A stretch of DNA of 64,000 bases. Source: Thalassobacillus pellis. Lineage in GTDB: Bacteria; Bacillota; Bacilli; Bacillales; Halobacillaceae. The stretch is from the NCBI RefSeq assembly GCF_016908295.1, contig NZ_JAFBDO010000001.1:434001-498000 (forward strand). The letters are read 5' to 3'. The notes below the pieces were generated by a model that worked only from the letters and a program-made list of their open reading frames with translations, was not told where the DNA came from and ran no database searches. Of this stretch, positions 52,091-60,638 are shown piece by piece (positions within the stretch are counted from its first letter, which is position 1; each line of letters begins with the position of its first letter). Position numbers and translations under genes: made by a program.

Positions 52091-53062
52091 TCATCCCCTT
52101 TTTCCAGAATTTACAGCCACTTCCCTTGCCAGGATAGCTGTTTTCAATGTATCGACCACTTCTTTTTCTTTTATGAAGCTTCTTTCATTCATTAAAAAGC
52201 AATGGATAAAATGTCTGAGTTCGTTGTAAAAGGGGTTCTGGTTCAGCTTATCTTTTGCTATCATTTTCGACTTCCCCAGTTTGTTCCTGAACACCCAGGG
52301 GATCTCCCTGTTGTCATCGTAATCAACAAAGCCATCACTGCCATCAATTTCGACGCGCTGTCGTAATCCGCCACGATCTACACTGCTCCATGTCCCGTCC
52401 AGGGTTATCAATGGGCCACCGTCAGCCTGAAGGACGATATGGACTGCTTTAATATTTTCATCAGAAATGATATGGCACGACAATATTTCCGGTTTTCCAA
52501 AGTTCCATACAATAAAGTCCAAATCATGAATGATAAAATCAAGGAAAAGACCGCCGCTTTTCTGTTCGTCTTTATACCAGTCCTGCCCGATAAGAGAGGG
52601 ATAATGGACAGACCTCGACAGGCGTACTATTTTAGGTTCCCCGAGATCTTTATTCAAAAGCAGCTCGTGAATTTCCTGATAGGCAGTCATGAATCGGCAA
52701 ACCTGGGCAATGAACAGCTGCACTCCTTTCTTTCTGCAAACGTCAAACATCACCTTCGCATCTGCTACGGTTAACGCAATCGGCTTCTCGCAGATGATAT
52801 TTTTTCCTGCGTTTGCAGCTTGAACGACCGTTTCCAGGTGGAGAAAATTCGGCAGGCAGATGTCGATTGCTGCAATATCCGGGTCACTACAAACCTCCTC
52901 CATATCTGTTACAGCACAGGCTCCGACTTCGTCAGCCAGTACTCTTGCCCTTTCGATATCGATATCGACGATTGTTTTTATCCGGACATCCTCCATCTGG
53001 CTATATGCAGCAGCGTGGATTGCTGCAATATTTCCAGCCCCAATGATTGCAATATTATACAT
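52091..53062 (-). CDS. Gfo/Idh/MocA oxidoreductase
   Basis: A 323-residue enzyme, starting probably at ATG 53062 (YNIAIIGAGNIAAIHAAAYS), with AAAGG 10 nt upstream; this start is inside the coding end of the preceding gene's spacer. Motifs: GAGNIA, ICEKPIALTVADAKVM near 92 and GGLFLDFIIHDLDFIVWNFG near 163. The DxxxHDxD pattern has the usual catalytic His-Asp. Third of three consecutive Gfo/Idh genes between the permeases and the TIM-barrel gene. Confidence 0.87.
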   Translation of the reverse strand: MYNIAIIGAGNIAAIHAAAYSQMEDVRIKTIVDIDIERARVLADEVGACAVTDMEEVCSDPDIAAIDICLPNFLHLETVVQAANAGKNIICEKPIALTVADAKVMFDVCRKKGVQLFIAQVCRFMTAYQEIHELLLNKDLGEPKIVRLSRSVHYPSLIGQDWYKDEQKSGGLFLDFIIHDLDFIVWNFGKPEILSCHIISDENIKAVHIVLQADGGPLITLDGTWSSVDRGGLRQRVEIDGSDGFVDYDDNREIPWVFRNKLGKSKMIAKDKLNQNPFYNELRHFIHCFLMNERSFIKEKEVVDTLKTAILAREVAVNSGKRG

Positions 53063-53078
53063 ATAGGCACAACCTTTT

Positions 53079-54053
53079 TCAGCGATTTGTAACAGACTGT
53101 TTTTTCTCACCGGATCGATAAGCAGACAGGGCGACTTCAAGTGCCCTTAATCCGTCTTCTCCAGTGATAGCAGGTTGTCTGCCGGACTTGACTGCCTCTG
53201 TGAAATCGACGATCAGTCCTTCATCCATATCATCGCCCCAAAATTCCCAGCTCACCCCGTCTTTATCACTGTACACATCTACTTTTTGATCGAACGCGTT
53301 TACTGTCAGCGTCCCTTCTGTTCCGATGATTTCCAGCGTCACATCTCCCCAGGTAGGGTAGGCATCATTCCTAGACCAGCTGCAATCAAGGGTAGCAAAT
53401 ACATCGTTTTCGAAGTTCATCGTCAGTATGCCGCAGTCGTCAATCGTCTGTTCAGATATCAGGTTGTCGTATTCGGCATAAACGTCTGTCACTTCTGCAT
53501 CCATGAACCAGCGCAGCAGGTCGACAACGTGCACGGTGTGATCCATTACCGCACCCCCTCCTGACAAGTCCTTATCGATGAACCAGCCGCCTGGATTGGT
53601 GCCGCGATTAGTCCCTTTGACAGCCAGAATCCTGCCTAGCTCTTCATTATCAATCAGTTCTTTTGCCCGCTTAACGGGAGTGCTGTATCTGACTGGAAAA
53701 GCTATTTGAAGGAATACATCATTATCGCGGCAGCTGGAAATGATTTTTTCAGCATCCTCTATGGTAGTTGCAATCGGCTTTTCACAAAGAATACTCTTTT
53801 TAGCCTCTGCTGCCGCAGTGACATGCTCCCTGTGCTTCACATTCTCCGAGGTGATGATGACCGCTTCGATCGCTGTTCCCAGAAGATCCTGATAGTTATC
53901 AAAAAAGGTTGTCTGATACTTTTCTGCCGCAGCTTTACCACGTGTAACGTCTTCATCGAAAACTCCTGCCAGTTCCAGACCTTCCTGATTCTGAATAGCA
54001 TTTGCATAGCTGTAGGCATGTCCATGGGCAAAACTTATGATTCCGATTTTCAT
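53079..54053 (-). CDS. Gfo/Idh/MocA oxidoreductase
   Basis: A 324-residue enzyme from ATG 54053 (GGAGG 8 nt upstream). The Rossmann start reads IGIISFAHGHAYSYANAI, without the usual GxGxxG, as in the 27919 protein (both have xHGHxxxY-type loops). Motifs: LCEKPIATTIEDAEKI near 92 and GGGAVMDHTVHVVDLLRWFMD near 168. The divergent loop suggests a subfamily with altered cofactor handling, possibly tightly bound NAD. Middle one of three consecutive Gfo/Idh genes. Confidence 0.87.
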   Translation of the reverse strand: MKIGIISFAHGHAYSYANAIQNQEGLELAGVFDEDVTRGKAAAEKYQTTFFDNYQDLLGTAIEAVIITSENVKHREHVTAAAEAKKSILCEKPIATTIEDAEKIISSCRDNDVFLQIAFPVRYSTPVKRAKELIDNEELGRILAVKGTNRGTNPGGWFIDKDLSGGGAVMDHTVHVVDLLRWFMDAEVTDVYAEYDNLISEQTIDDCGILTMNFENDVFATLDCSWSRNDAYPTWGDVTLEIIGTEGTLTVNAFDQKVDVYSDKDGVSWEFWGDDMDEGLIVDFTEAVKSGRQPAITGEDGLRALEVALSAYRSGEKKQSVTNR

Positions 54054-54072
54054 CAAGCATTCCTCCATTCAT

Positions 54073-55086
54073 TCAAGATATATCAGCAGTAGTGTTAAGC
54101 ATTACAGGTTTTCCTGATTCGCAGGACAGTTGGGCTGCCGTCGCGATTTCAATAGCATGCAACCCATCTTCAGCAGAGACAATCGGATCGCTTCCGTTCT
54201 TGATGCAGGAAATGAAGTGCTTCAATTCGTCACGATAAGGGTTAGAGACAAGCGGACTTTCAGGAACTTCAACCCCGCCTGCTCCTGCTTCTTTTACTCT
54301 CGGTGTGTGCTTCAATGGAGTGATTTTTGCACTGTCATAATTTATGATCCCTTCCGTTCCGGCAACTTCGATTCCAGAGGAAAATCCTTGATGAGCCCAT
54401 GTCCCTTCTAAGTGTGCGAGAAGTCCACTTTTAAACCTTAGTGTTACGAGGGCATAGTCGATAATCAATTGATCGGCGTCTTTCCTTTTTATCTTTTTTG
54501 CAAATACTCGCTCTACTTCGCCAAAAGTTGCTCTCAGGTAATCAAAGTCGTGTAGAAGCAGATCCAAAATCAGTCCGCCGCTTTTTTCAAAATCGCCATA
54601 CCAATTTTGCCATGCTTTAGGGAAGGCACCGCCGCGAGTAGTGCGTACTACTGCTGGTTTTCCTATCTTTCCTGCCTTGACAATCTCCTTGATTCGATTG
54701 TATTCCTGGAAAAACCGGACGACATGTCCAACAAACAGCTTTACACCGCGTTTTTTGCAATGGTCGATCATTTCTCTTGCTTCCTCTGTACTCCTGGCCA
54801 GCGGCTTTTCACAAATGACATTTTCCACTTTTTCCGCTGCCTTCATAGCGTATTCTTTGTGCAGGTAAGTTGGAAGGCAAACATCAATGGCATCAATATC
54901 ATTTAATTCATCCATAGCCGTTTCAAGGGAATGAAATGATGCTGCACCAGTTGCTTCAGCTAACTTGTCAGCAGCTTCCTCCCGGATATCGACAATTCCT
55001 GCTAATTCAACCCCAGGCAGACTATGATAAGCCTCCGCATGTACCGAACCCATTGTGCCGGCACCGAGCAATAAAACCCTTACCAT
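54073..55086 (-). CDS. Gfo/Idh/MocA oxidoreductase
   Basis: A 337-residue enzyme: VRVLLLGAGTMGSVHAEAYHSL Rossmann motif, ICEKPLARSTEEAREM near 92, GGLILDLLLHDFDYLRATFG near 165, and a C-terminal sheet domain ending HAIEIATAAQLSCESG. It resembles inositol dehydrogenase-like members, but the iol genes are missing. First of three consecutive Gfo/Idh genes, 19 bp after the permease; the set is probably one transcript. Confidence 0.87.
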   Translation of the reverse strand: MVRVLLLGAGTMGSVHAEAYHSLPGVELAGIVDIREEAADKLAEATGAASFHSLETAMDELNDIDAIDVCLPTYLHKEYAMKAAEKVENVICEKPLARSTEEAREMIDHCKKRGVKLFVGHVVRFFQEYNRIKEIVKAGKIGKPAVVRTTRGGAFPKAWQNWYGDFEKSGGLILDLLLHDFDYLRATFGEVERVFAKKIKRKDADQLIIDYALVTLRFKSGLLAHLEGTWAHQGFSSGIEVAGTEGIINYDSAKITPLKHTPRVKEAGAGGVEVPESPLVSNPYRDELKHFISCIKNGSDPIVSAEDGLHAIEIATAAQLSCESGKPVMLNTTADIS

Positions 55087-55105
55087 TACTCATCTCTCCC
55101 ATCTA

Positions 55106-55936
55106 TCATTCTTTAATAGCTCCGGACATGAAGCCTCTAATGAAGTATTTCTGTACAAAACTGAACATCACCGCAATCGGAAAGGTCGAAATGACACTTG
55201 CCGCCATCATCAGCTGCCAATAGACAATATTTTGACCAGCAAAATCGGTCAATGCAAGACTGATTGGCCTTAAATGTGAGTCAGAAATGAAAATCAATGG
55301 TATCAACAAGTCATTCCAGGCCATGATGAACGCATAAATCCCTGCCATTGCGATTCCAGATGCTGATAATGGCATGACTATTTTAATGACTCCCCTGATA
55401 CGGGAACATCCATCTATTGCAGCAGCCTGCTCCAGTGTTTCCGGGACACTTTTCAAATATCCATGTAACAGCCAGACGGCCATAGGCAAGGTCAATGCAC
55501 AATTTGTGATGATCACGCCAAATAAAGAGTTTAATAAATTATAATTTTGAGCCAGCTGATACAATCCAACGATCAATACGATCGGGGAAAACATTTGGGT
55601 GACCAAAACGATGAACAGCATACTGTTCCGGCCGAAAAATGAGAAACGTGATATCCCATAAGCCGCCGGGAATGCCAGTACTATCGTGATAATTGCTGTG
55701 GAAGATGCTATGATCAGACTATTGAAAAAGGGTTGACTGAACTGGTAATCCCCACCCCAAACCTCGCTGAAGTTACCCCACTGCGGATTTGCTGGAAACC
55801 ATTCCGGCGGCCAATTGAATATCCCTTCATATGTCTGGAGAGAAGTAGCTAACATAATCCATATCGGAAATAGCAGGATTATGAATATTACCCATAAGGC
55901 AATGTGAGTCGGCAGGTTTCTCCATCGTTTAGTCAT
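55106..55936 (-). CDS. ABC sugar permease, MalG type
   Basis: A 276-residue permease with six membrane segments (first THIALWVIFIILLFPIWIML). The EAA loop is TLEQAAAIDGCSRIRGVIKIVMPLSASG near 165; the end is FVQKYFIRGFMSGAIKE. Forms an importer with the permease at 55959 and the lipoprotein at 56966. The imported compound is unknown; enzymes behind it suggest a glucoside. Confidence 0.92.
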   Translation of the reverse strand: MTKRWRNLPTHIALWVIFIILLFPIWIMLATSLQTYEGIFNWPPEWFPANPQWGNFSEVWGGDYQFSQPFFNSLIIASSTAIITIVLAFPAAYGISRFSFFGRNSMLFIVLVTQMFSPIVLIVGLYQLAQNYNLLNSLFGVIITNCALTLPMAVWLLHGYLKSVPETLEQAAAIDGCSRIRGVIKIVMPLSASGIAMAGIYAFIMAWNDLLIPLIFISDSHLRPISLALTDFAGQNIVYWQLMMAASVISTFPIAVMFSFVQKYFIRGFMSGAIKE

Positions 55937-55958
55937 TCGGATTCACCTCTCTTTTCCA

Positions 55959-56912
55959 CTAAAGTTCTTCCTGTCTCATCAACAAGCGTTTGTAAAGCAG
56001 CGTACAGATCGTCAAAATGATAAAGATAACAACAGCGATCGCTGCCCCCATCCCTAAATCAAAAGCACCAAAAGAAAGTTTATAAGCTTGTACAATTAAT
56101 GTCTGGGTGGCATCGACTGGACCGCCATGAGTCATCGGCCAGATGACTCCAAAAGAGTTGAACGTCCAAATACCGGACATGGTGGTGGCTACCAATATAA
56201 TCGGCTTCATCATTGGAAGCGTCACACGGGTAAGCTTCTGGAACCTGTTCGCTCCATCCATACTGGCGGACTCATGCAGTTCTACAGGTATAGACTGAAG
56301 GCCGGCTAAAAACATCATCGCTAAAAACGGGATGCCAAGCCACATGTCGGTAATAGCGGTAGCGATAAAAGCAGATAATTTATGACCGAGAAATACATAT
56401 GGCTCCTGCAAGATATTCACCTGCATCAGGATGTAATTCAACATTCCAAATTGTCCATCGAAAATCCAACGCCATGTTACGGCAGCTACAACCATCGGCG
56501 TGACCCATGGGATCATTAACAGGATGGTGTATAATTTTTTGAAGGCAATATCTTTAGCAAGTAATAAAGCTATTCCCAGAGCTGCTGCTGTTTTGCCGAG
56601 GACAGACAAGCCTGTCCAAATGCCAGTCCTCGCTGTTGTCTGCCAAAACTCAACGGAACTGAACAAGGTAATGTAATTTTCCAAACCGATGAATTGTACC
56701 CCAAGGTCTGGCCGGGTCATTATGTTATTGGTCATAGAAATATACATAATTCTTCCGATTGGATAAGCTACCATAATCAGCATGAACAAAACGAGTGGCA
56801 GTAAATAAAAGAACGCTGATTTTTCTGGAGAAAAATATAATCCCAGCTTTTTCTTTTTCTTTACTGTCAGCTTCGAATTACTTGCTTTGGAATAGGAAGT
56901 TATTTTAGACAC
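55959..56912 (-). CDS. ABC sugar permease, MalF type
   Basis: A 317-residue permease with a basic N terminus (KLTVKKKKKLGLYF) and six segments (first AFFYLLPLVLFMLIMVAYPIGRIMYI). EAA loop: LHESASMDGANRFQKLTRVTLPMMKP near 225. The start is GTG 56912, unusually close to its AAAAGAG. A hairpin at 56927-56960 between it and the binding-protein gene may reduce its expression. Confidence 0.9.
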   Translation of the reverse strand: MSKITSYSKASNSKLTVKKKKKLGLYFSPEKSAFFYLLPLVLFMLIMVAYPIGRIMYISMTNNIMTRPDLGVQFIGLENYITLFSSVEFWQTTARTGIWTGLSVLGKTAAALGIALLLAKDIAFKKLYTILLMIPWVTPMVVAAVTWRWIFDGQFGMLNYILMQVNILQEPYVFLGHKLSAFIATAITDMWLGIPFLAMMFLAGLQSIPVELHESASMDGANRFQKLTRVTLPMMKPIILVATTMSGIWTFNSFGVIWPMTHGGPVDATQTLIVQAYKLSFGAFDLGMGAAIAVVIFIILTICTLLYKRLLMRQEEL

Positions 56913-56926
56913 CTCTTTTCTGGCGT

Positions 56927-56960
56927 AAATAAAGGAGGCAGACAGCCACCTCCTTTATTT
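56927..56960 (-). terminator. Hairpin between binding-protein and permease genes
   Basis: Perfect 12-bp arms AAATAAAGGAGG (56927-56938) and CCTCCTTTATTT (56949-56960), short T run. Probably a partial terminator or mRNA stabiliser after the binding-protein gene. Confidence 0.75.
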
Positions 56961-56965
56961 AAAGT

Positions 56966-58204
56966 TTATTTAGGTTCGAGCTTCTTCTCTTTGATTTCTT
57001 TTACTGCGTCATCTAATACGGCTTGTGGGTCTTCACCAGCTAACGCACGTTGCACGGCTGTCGTGATGACGTCCTGGAATGGCTCCCAAACTGACGGTTT
57101 CGGCTGCGGCTCGCCATACTCGATCATTTCTACAAAAGTAGAGAAGTAAGGATCTTCCTTGAAGAAAGGCTTTTTCGCTTCTTCTTTTAAAAGCGGTAAT
57201 GAACCATTGCTTTTATCAAATTTCGTCTGTTCCTCCAATGAAGTCATGAATTCAATGAATTTCCATGCTTCTTCAGGATGTTCCGTTTTAGAGGAAACCA
57301 TGATTGAATCTGATACCAGTGTGTTGGCCATTTTCTTCCCTTTTGGTAACGGAGCAGATTTATAAGGGGTTTCCTTGTTGTCCGGATCTACACCCATCAA
57401 CGATTTCCCCCATGGCCCGATTACGTACATAGCGATTTTTCCTTCTTTGAATAGCACGGGTAATAGCTCGCGATTATATTCGACTGGGTTCGGGACAACT
57501 TCATGTTTCGTATAAAAATCCGTATAGTATTCCAGTGCCTCCACTGCTTCCGGTGAATTGAGTGTGACATTTCCTTCCTCATCAAAGACCTGCCCGCCAT
57601 TTTGATATAAGTAATTGAAATATTGAGTGGTGGTGGAAACATGAGCAGCACCCGAAATGGCGAACCCATACATTCCTTCATTTTCTGTCTGGACTTTTTT
57701 CGCTGTCTCGACCAGTTCATCCCAGGTCTTAGGAGGCTCTTCAATTAAATCAGATCTGTAAATCAGAGACCGTGAAGAAAACGCCCGTGGAATTGCGTAG
57801 ATTTCCCCTTTGTATTTAACAGATTTCTGCAATGCTTCTGGGTATTCCTTGATTTTTTCAGAGGCCATATCTGTAATAGGCATAATTCCGTCCATATCAG
57901 CAAATGCAGTAATCCACCGGCTTCCTCCCGCGAATACGTCCGGAGAAGATCCACCGTTGAAACCAGTAACAAGCTTCTGGTAAGCATTATCCCAGCCAAC
58001 TGCCTCAAGCTTCACCTTAATATCCGGGTTTTCCTCTTCAAACCTATCAATGATTCCTTGCACCCTGTCTCTCGTATCAGGGTTGTCTGCACCAGGTTTC
58101 AAATAAGTAATTTCAACGGGGCCATCTCCCCCGCCGCCATCAGACTGACCGGAACACGCTGCTAATAGGAAAGCGATACCTAACATCACCAATAGCCTTT
58201 TCAT
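56966..58204 (-). CDS. Sugar-binding lipoprotein
   Basis: A 412-residue solute-binding lipoprotein. ATG 58204 is chosen: AGGGAG is 3-6 nt upstream and the signal is then KRLLVMLGIAFLLAAC; ATG 58216 abuts its purine run. Lipobox LAAC, glycine-rich linker, then VEITYLKPGADNPDTRDRVQGII, SSPDVFAGGSRWITAFADMDGI, SRSLIYRSDLIEEPPKTWDEL and HPEEAWKFIEFMTSLEE. It resembles the MalE/UgpB group. Ligand unknown. Second gene of the operon, behind the ROK regulator. Confidence 0.92.
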   Translation of the reverse strand: MKRLLVMLGIAFLLAACSGQSDGGGGDGPVEITYLKPGADNPDTRDRVQGIIDRFEEENPDIKVKLEAVGWDNAYQKLVTGFNGGSSPDVFAGGSRWITAFADMDGIMPITDMASEKIKEYPEALQKSVKYKGEIYAIPRAFSSRSLIYRSDLIEEPPKTWDELVETAKKVQTENEGMYGFAISGAAHVSTTTQYFNYLYQNGGQVFDEEGNVTLNSPEAVEALEYYTDFYTKHEVVPNPVEYNRELLPVLFKEGKIAMYVIGPWGKSLMGVDPDNKETPYKSAPLPKGKKMANTLVSDSIMVSSKTEHPEEAWKFIEFMTSLEEQTKFDKSNGSLPLLKEEAKKPFFKEDPYFSTFVEMIEYGEPQPKPSVWEPFQDVITTAVQRALAGEDPQAVLDDAVKEIKEKKLEPK

Positions 58205-58257
58205 CTTCTCCCTCATCCCCTTTATAGTTTTTTAAGTAAACAAGCTTCAACATGCGT

Positions 58258-59460
58258 CTACAGCGGTACTTCAAAAATTTCCTCCAGGGCAACAGAAGCC
58301 GCTCCTTTTAATTGGAAATCACCCCCCAAGGTGGTAGGCTGTATTTCAAGCCCATCCGTAAAAATATCGAAAGCAAGTTCTTTCACCTTTTCTCTGACTC
58401 TAGTAATGAAGTAGGAGTCCTTGTCTAACGACCCCCATCCAATCAAAATCACATCAGGGTTGAATAAATTGACTAATGATACAATTCCATTGGCCATATA
58501 TTCCACAGGTTCTTCCAGTACGCTGATTGCCAGCTCATCATTTTGGTGAAGCGCTTTCAAAAAATCGTTTTGAGATATATCTAATGTCTTCGAATTCTTA
58601 TGAGAAACCATGGTGGTCGGTGAACCTTTTTCAAGATGATCCAAAATGCGATTGTAGATGGACGGCCAACTTACATAATTCTCTAAACAGCCTCTATTGC
58701 CACATTCACAGAGAATACCATTCTTATCGATGGAAATATGACCAAATTCACCCGCTCCACCATGTGACCCCCTAAAGATGGAATCTTCAAAAACAATCCC
58801 AGAACCTATTCCGTCACCCATTTGAATATAGATAAGATTTTTCCGGCTCCCATATTTGCCGTATTTATTTTCAGCAAGTGCAATGGCATTCGCATCATTA
58901 TCAATCCATACTTTCAGGCCGAATCGTTCTTCTGCCATCTCTTTCAAGGGCACATTTGTCAGATGCAATTTGGCGTTATTTCGAATGATCCCTTTCTTTG
59001 CATCAACAATTCCCGGGGTTATTATTGAAATCCCAAGACATAAGGATAAGTCCTCACATTCTGCGATATAGTCACTTATTCGATCCAACGTGTAACTAAT
59101 TGCATTAGCACTTTTTTGGAAATCCCCTGGATACATCTTTTTTTCCTTAACCTGTGCATCCATGTTCACTTTCCCAATCCCTATACAAGAGTTAGTGATA
59201 GAAACTCCTATGATATATTTACTGTCTGGGGCAAACTCTACATAAACCGGCTTCCTGCCACCGCTTGATTCTCCAATGCCTCCGACTGTCACAATCCCCT
59301 CATTCAATAGTCCATTCACTGCAGAAGTAACGGTTGTCGGACTCAATTTAGTCATTTTTGCTATATCACTTCTTGAAATCGGTCCTTTTTCTCTAATCGT
59401 TTTGAGAATGATATATTGATTAATTTCCTGCATCAATTTCAATCCGCCAGTTTTTTTCAT
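58258..59460 (-). CDS. ROK-family transcriptional repressor (NagC/XylR type)
   Basis: A 400-residue regulator with an N-terminal MarR-like helix-turn-helix (INQYIILKTIREKGPISRSDIAKMTKLSPTTVTSAVNGLL, in parts, about 12-55) and a ROK sugar-binding domain: YIIGVSITNSCIGIGKV, WIDNDANAIALAENKYG near 195, GAGEFGHISIDKNGILCECGNRGCLENYVSWP near 245 (zinc motif CxCGxxGCxE) and PDVILIGWGSLD. Start ATG 59460 with AGGAGGGG. It lies 53 bp before the binding-protein gene and likely represses its own operon until a sugar binds. Confidence 0.9.
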   Translation of the reverse strand: MKKTGGLKLMQEINQYIILKTIREKGPISRSDIAKMTKLSPTTVTSAVNGLLNEGIVTVGGIGESSGGRKPVYVEFAPDSKYIIGVSITNSCIGIGKVNMDAQVKEKKMYPGDFQKSANAISYTLDRISDYIAECEDLSLCLGISIITPGIVDAKKGIIRNNAKLHLTNVPLKEMAEERFGLKVWIDNDANAIALAENKYGKYGSRKNLIYIQMGDGIGSGIVFEDSIFRGSHGGAGEFGHISIDKNGILCECGNRGCLENYVSWPSIYNRILDHLEKGSPTTMVSHKNSKTLDISQNDFLKALHQNDELAISVLEEPVEYMANGIVSLVNLFNPDVILIGWGSLDKDSYFITRVREKVKELAFDIFTDGLEIQPTTLGGDFQLKGAASVALEEIFEVPL

Positions 59461-59724
59461 CGTCCCCTCCTATTCATCCATACTTACTTTTTCCATTGAC
59501 TTTATTAAGTTTGTGGGTTCACTATAACACTACTTCGTCGATAAATAAATACAATTTTCAAAATATTTTTAAAACATTTTATGGAAACAGGACTTTGATA
59601 TTGCAATATTCCTACTCGCGTACAGACTCGAACTTACTTTTCCAACATGAAAACTAAAATAAAACCAGCATGACACCCTACGACACCTATCTCTCGATAA
59701 TAAGAGTGGATGTCTAATACTGGA

Positions 59725-59736
59725 AGAACCGGTTCT
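59725..59736. promoter_or_regulatory. Perfect 12-bp palindrome before the sigma-factor gene
   Basis: AGAACCGGTTCT lies 16 bp before the ATG, where only a weak ribosome site (AAAAGAGA) is visible. CTCT...AGAG pairs flank it. It may be an operator or an RNA hairpin that limits translation. The rest of 59461-59724 is AT-rich with a TATAGT -10 candidate for the ROK gene near 59530. Confidence 0.4.
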
Positions 59737-59752
59737 CGAAAAGAGAAAAATA

Positions 59753-60250
59753 ATGTCAAATCTATTACCGCAATCATTTGAGGAAGTGTTGAATCAATAC
59801 GAAAAAATGATCCACTATCATATTTGCAGGCTGCGTATCAGCGACCCGGAACAGGAATTTTTCCAGGAAGGCGCAATTGCTTTATGGGAGGCTTATGAAT
59901 CCTTTGATCCAGCTAAGGGAGCATTCGCCCAGTTTGCTAACTATAAAATCCGAAACCGTTTTATTGATCTCATCCGTAAAAACTCCAACGCCGCTGAAAA
60001 ACAGAAGGAATACGTCGAGAGGCACTCCACTATCGAGTTCAACAGCACGTATGATCAGCCGGAGGATTATTTGCTATGGCGTCAGCTTCGGGACAGCCTG
60101 ACGCCAAATCAGTGGAAATACTTGCAGCTGCATATCATTGAAGATCTTCCGCTCGCCGTTATTGCAAAAATCGAAGGTACTACCATCGATGCCGTTAAAA
60201 GCTGGGGAAAACAAGCCAAGAAGAAAGCAAGACGACTTAAAATACTGTAA
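59753..60250 (+). CDS. Small sigma-70-family RNA polymerase sigma factor
   Basis: A 165-residue factor with sigma region 2 (about 10-85; EQEFFQEGAIALWEAYESFD, FAQFANYKIRNRFIDLIRK) and region 4 (about 108-160; LRDSLTPNQWKYLQLHIIEDLPLAVIAKIEGTTIDAVKSWGKQAKKKAR in parts). Region 3 is missing, as in ECF and SigO/SigI-like alternative factors. No anti-sigma gene is beside it: the next genes are a PTS operon on the other strand. It is the only plus-strand gene in the right half and has its own terminator at 60285. Regulon unknown. Confidence 0.87.
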   Translation: MSNLLPQSFEEVLNQYEKMIHYHICRLRISDPEQEFFQEGAIALWEAYESFDPAKGAFAQFANYKIRNRFIDLIRKNSNAAEKQKEYVERHSTIEFNSTYDQPEDYLLWRQLRDSLTPNQWKYLQLHIIEDLPLAVIAKIEGTTIDAVKSWGKQAKKKARRLKIL

Positions 60251-60284
60251 AAAAATGGGGATGAAAAACTGAATAAGCATAAAG

Positions 60285-60322
60285 TAATCCGAACAGTGAC
60301 ATTGAATTAGTTCGGATTATTT
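60285..60322 (+). terminator. Terminator of the sigma-factor gene
   Basis: Arms TAATCCGAAC (60285-60294) and GTTCGGATTA (60310-60319), followed by TTTG. Confidence 0.8.
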
Positions 60323-60354
60323 GTGTGCCAAGAGATGTTTTTTAACCATCACTC

Positions 60355-60515
60355 CGTCCAAACACTTCGCTTTCCGCGGGCACGGCCTAAGCTAACTTGG
60401 TCAAGAAGAACCCTCGCTTTCCGTGGATGAACATCCGAATCTGCTCATGAAAACCGCACGGCGGGGTCTCGGACCGCCCATTTTCCCGCTGGAATCTCGG
60501 ATTATTCGCCCTCCC
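60355..60515. repeat. GC-rich dispersed intergenic repeat
   Basis: CACTTCGCTTTCCGCGGGCA, then CCTCGCTTTCCGTGGATGAA, then GCACGGCGGGGTCTCGGACCGCCC (in parts) and CCCGCTGGAATCTCGG. The CGCTTTCCGNGG unit occurs twice within it, and a decayed relative is at 6600-6715. I know similar GC-rich non-coding repeats from other Bacillaceae genomes. It fills most of the 60251-60638 gap; no gene is seen. Confidence 0.65.
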
Positions 60516-60522
60516 GAAATAG

Positions 60523-60568
60523 AAAAAGCCTTCACTTAAATTCTTAAAGTTAAGTGAAGGCCTTTTTT
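60523..60568. terminator. Bidirectional terminator behind the PTS gene
   Basis: Arms AAAAAGCCTTCACTTAA (60523-60539) and the pairing TTAAGTGAAGGC...TTTTT (60550-60567), with one extra base in the right arm. T run on plus, A run before the left arm gives T on minus. Confidence 0.82.
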
Positions 60569-60638
60569 ATATTTTTGCCTCGTAATATATCCCTGCTGAC
60601 TGACTCGACATGCTAAATTAGCACGCTTTTTTTTGTAA

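Noticed and set aside
49142-59460. Inositol catabolism operon
   Set aside because: Gfo/Idh and TIM-barrel genes resemble IolG and IolE/IolI, but IolB, IolC, IolD, IolA and IolJ partners are all absent.
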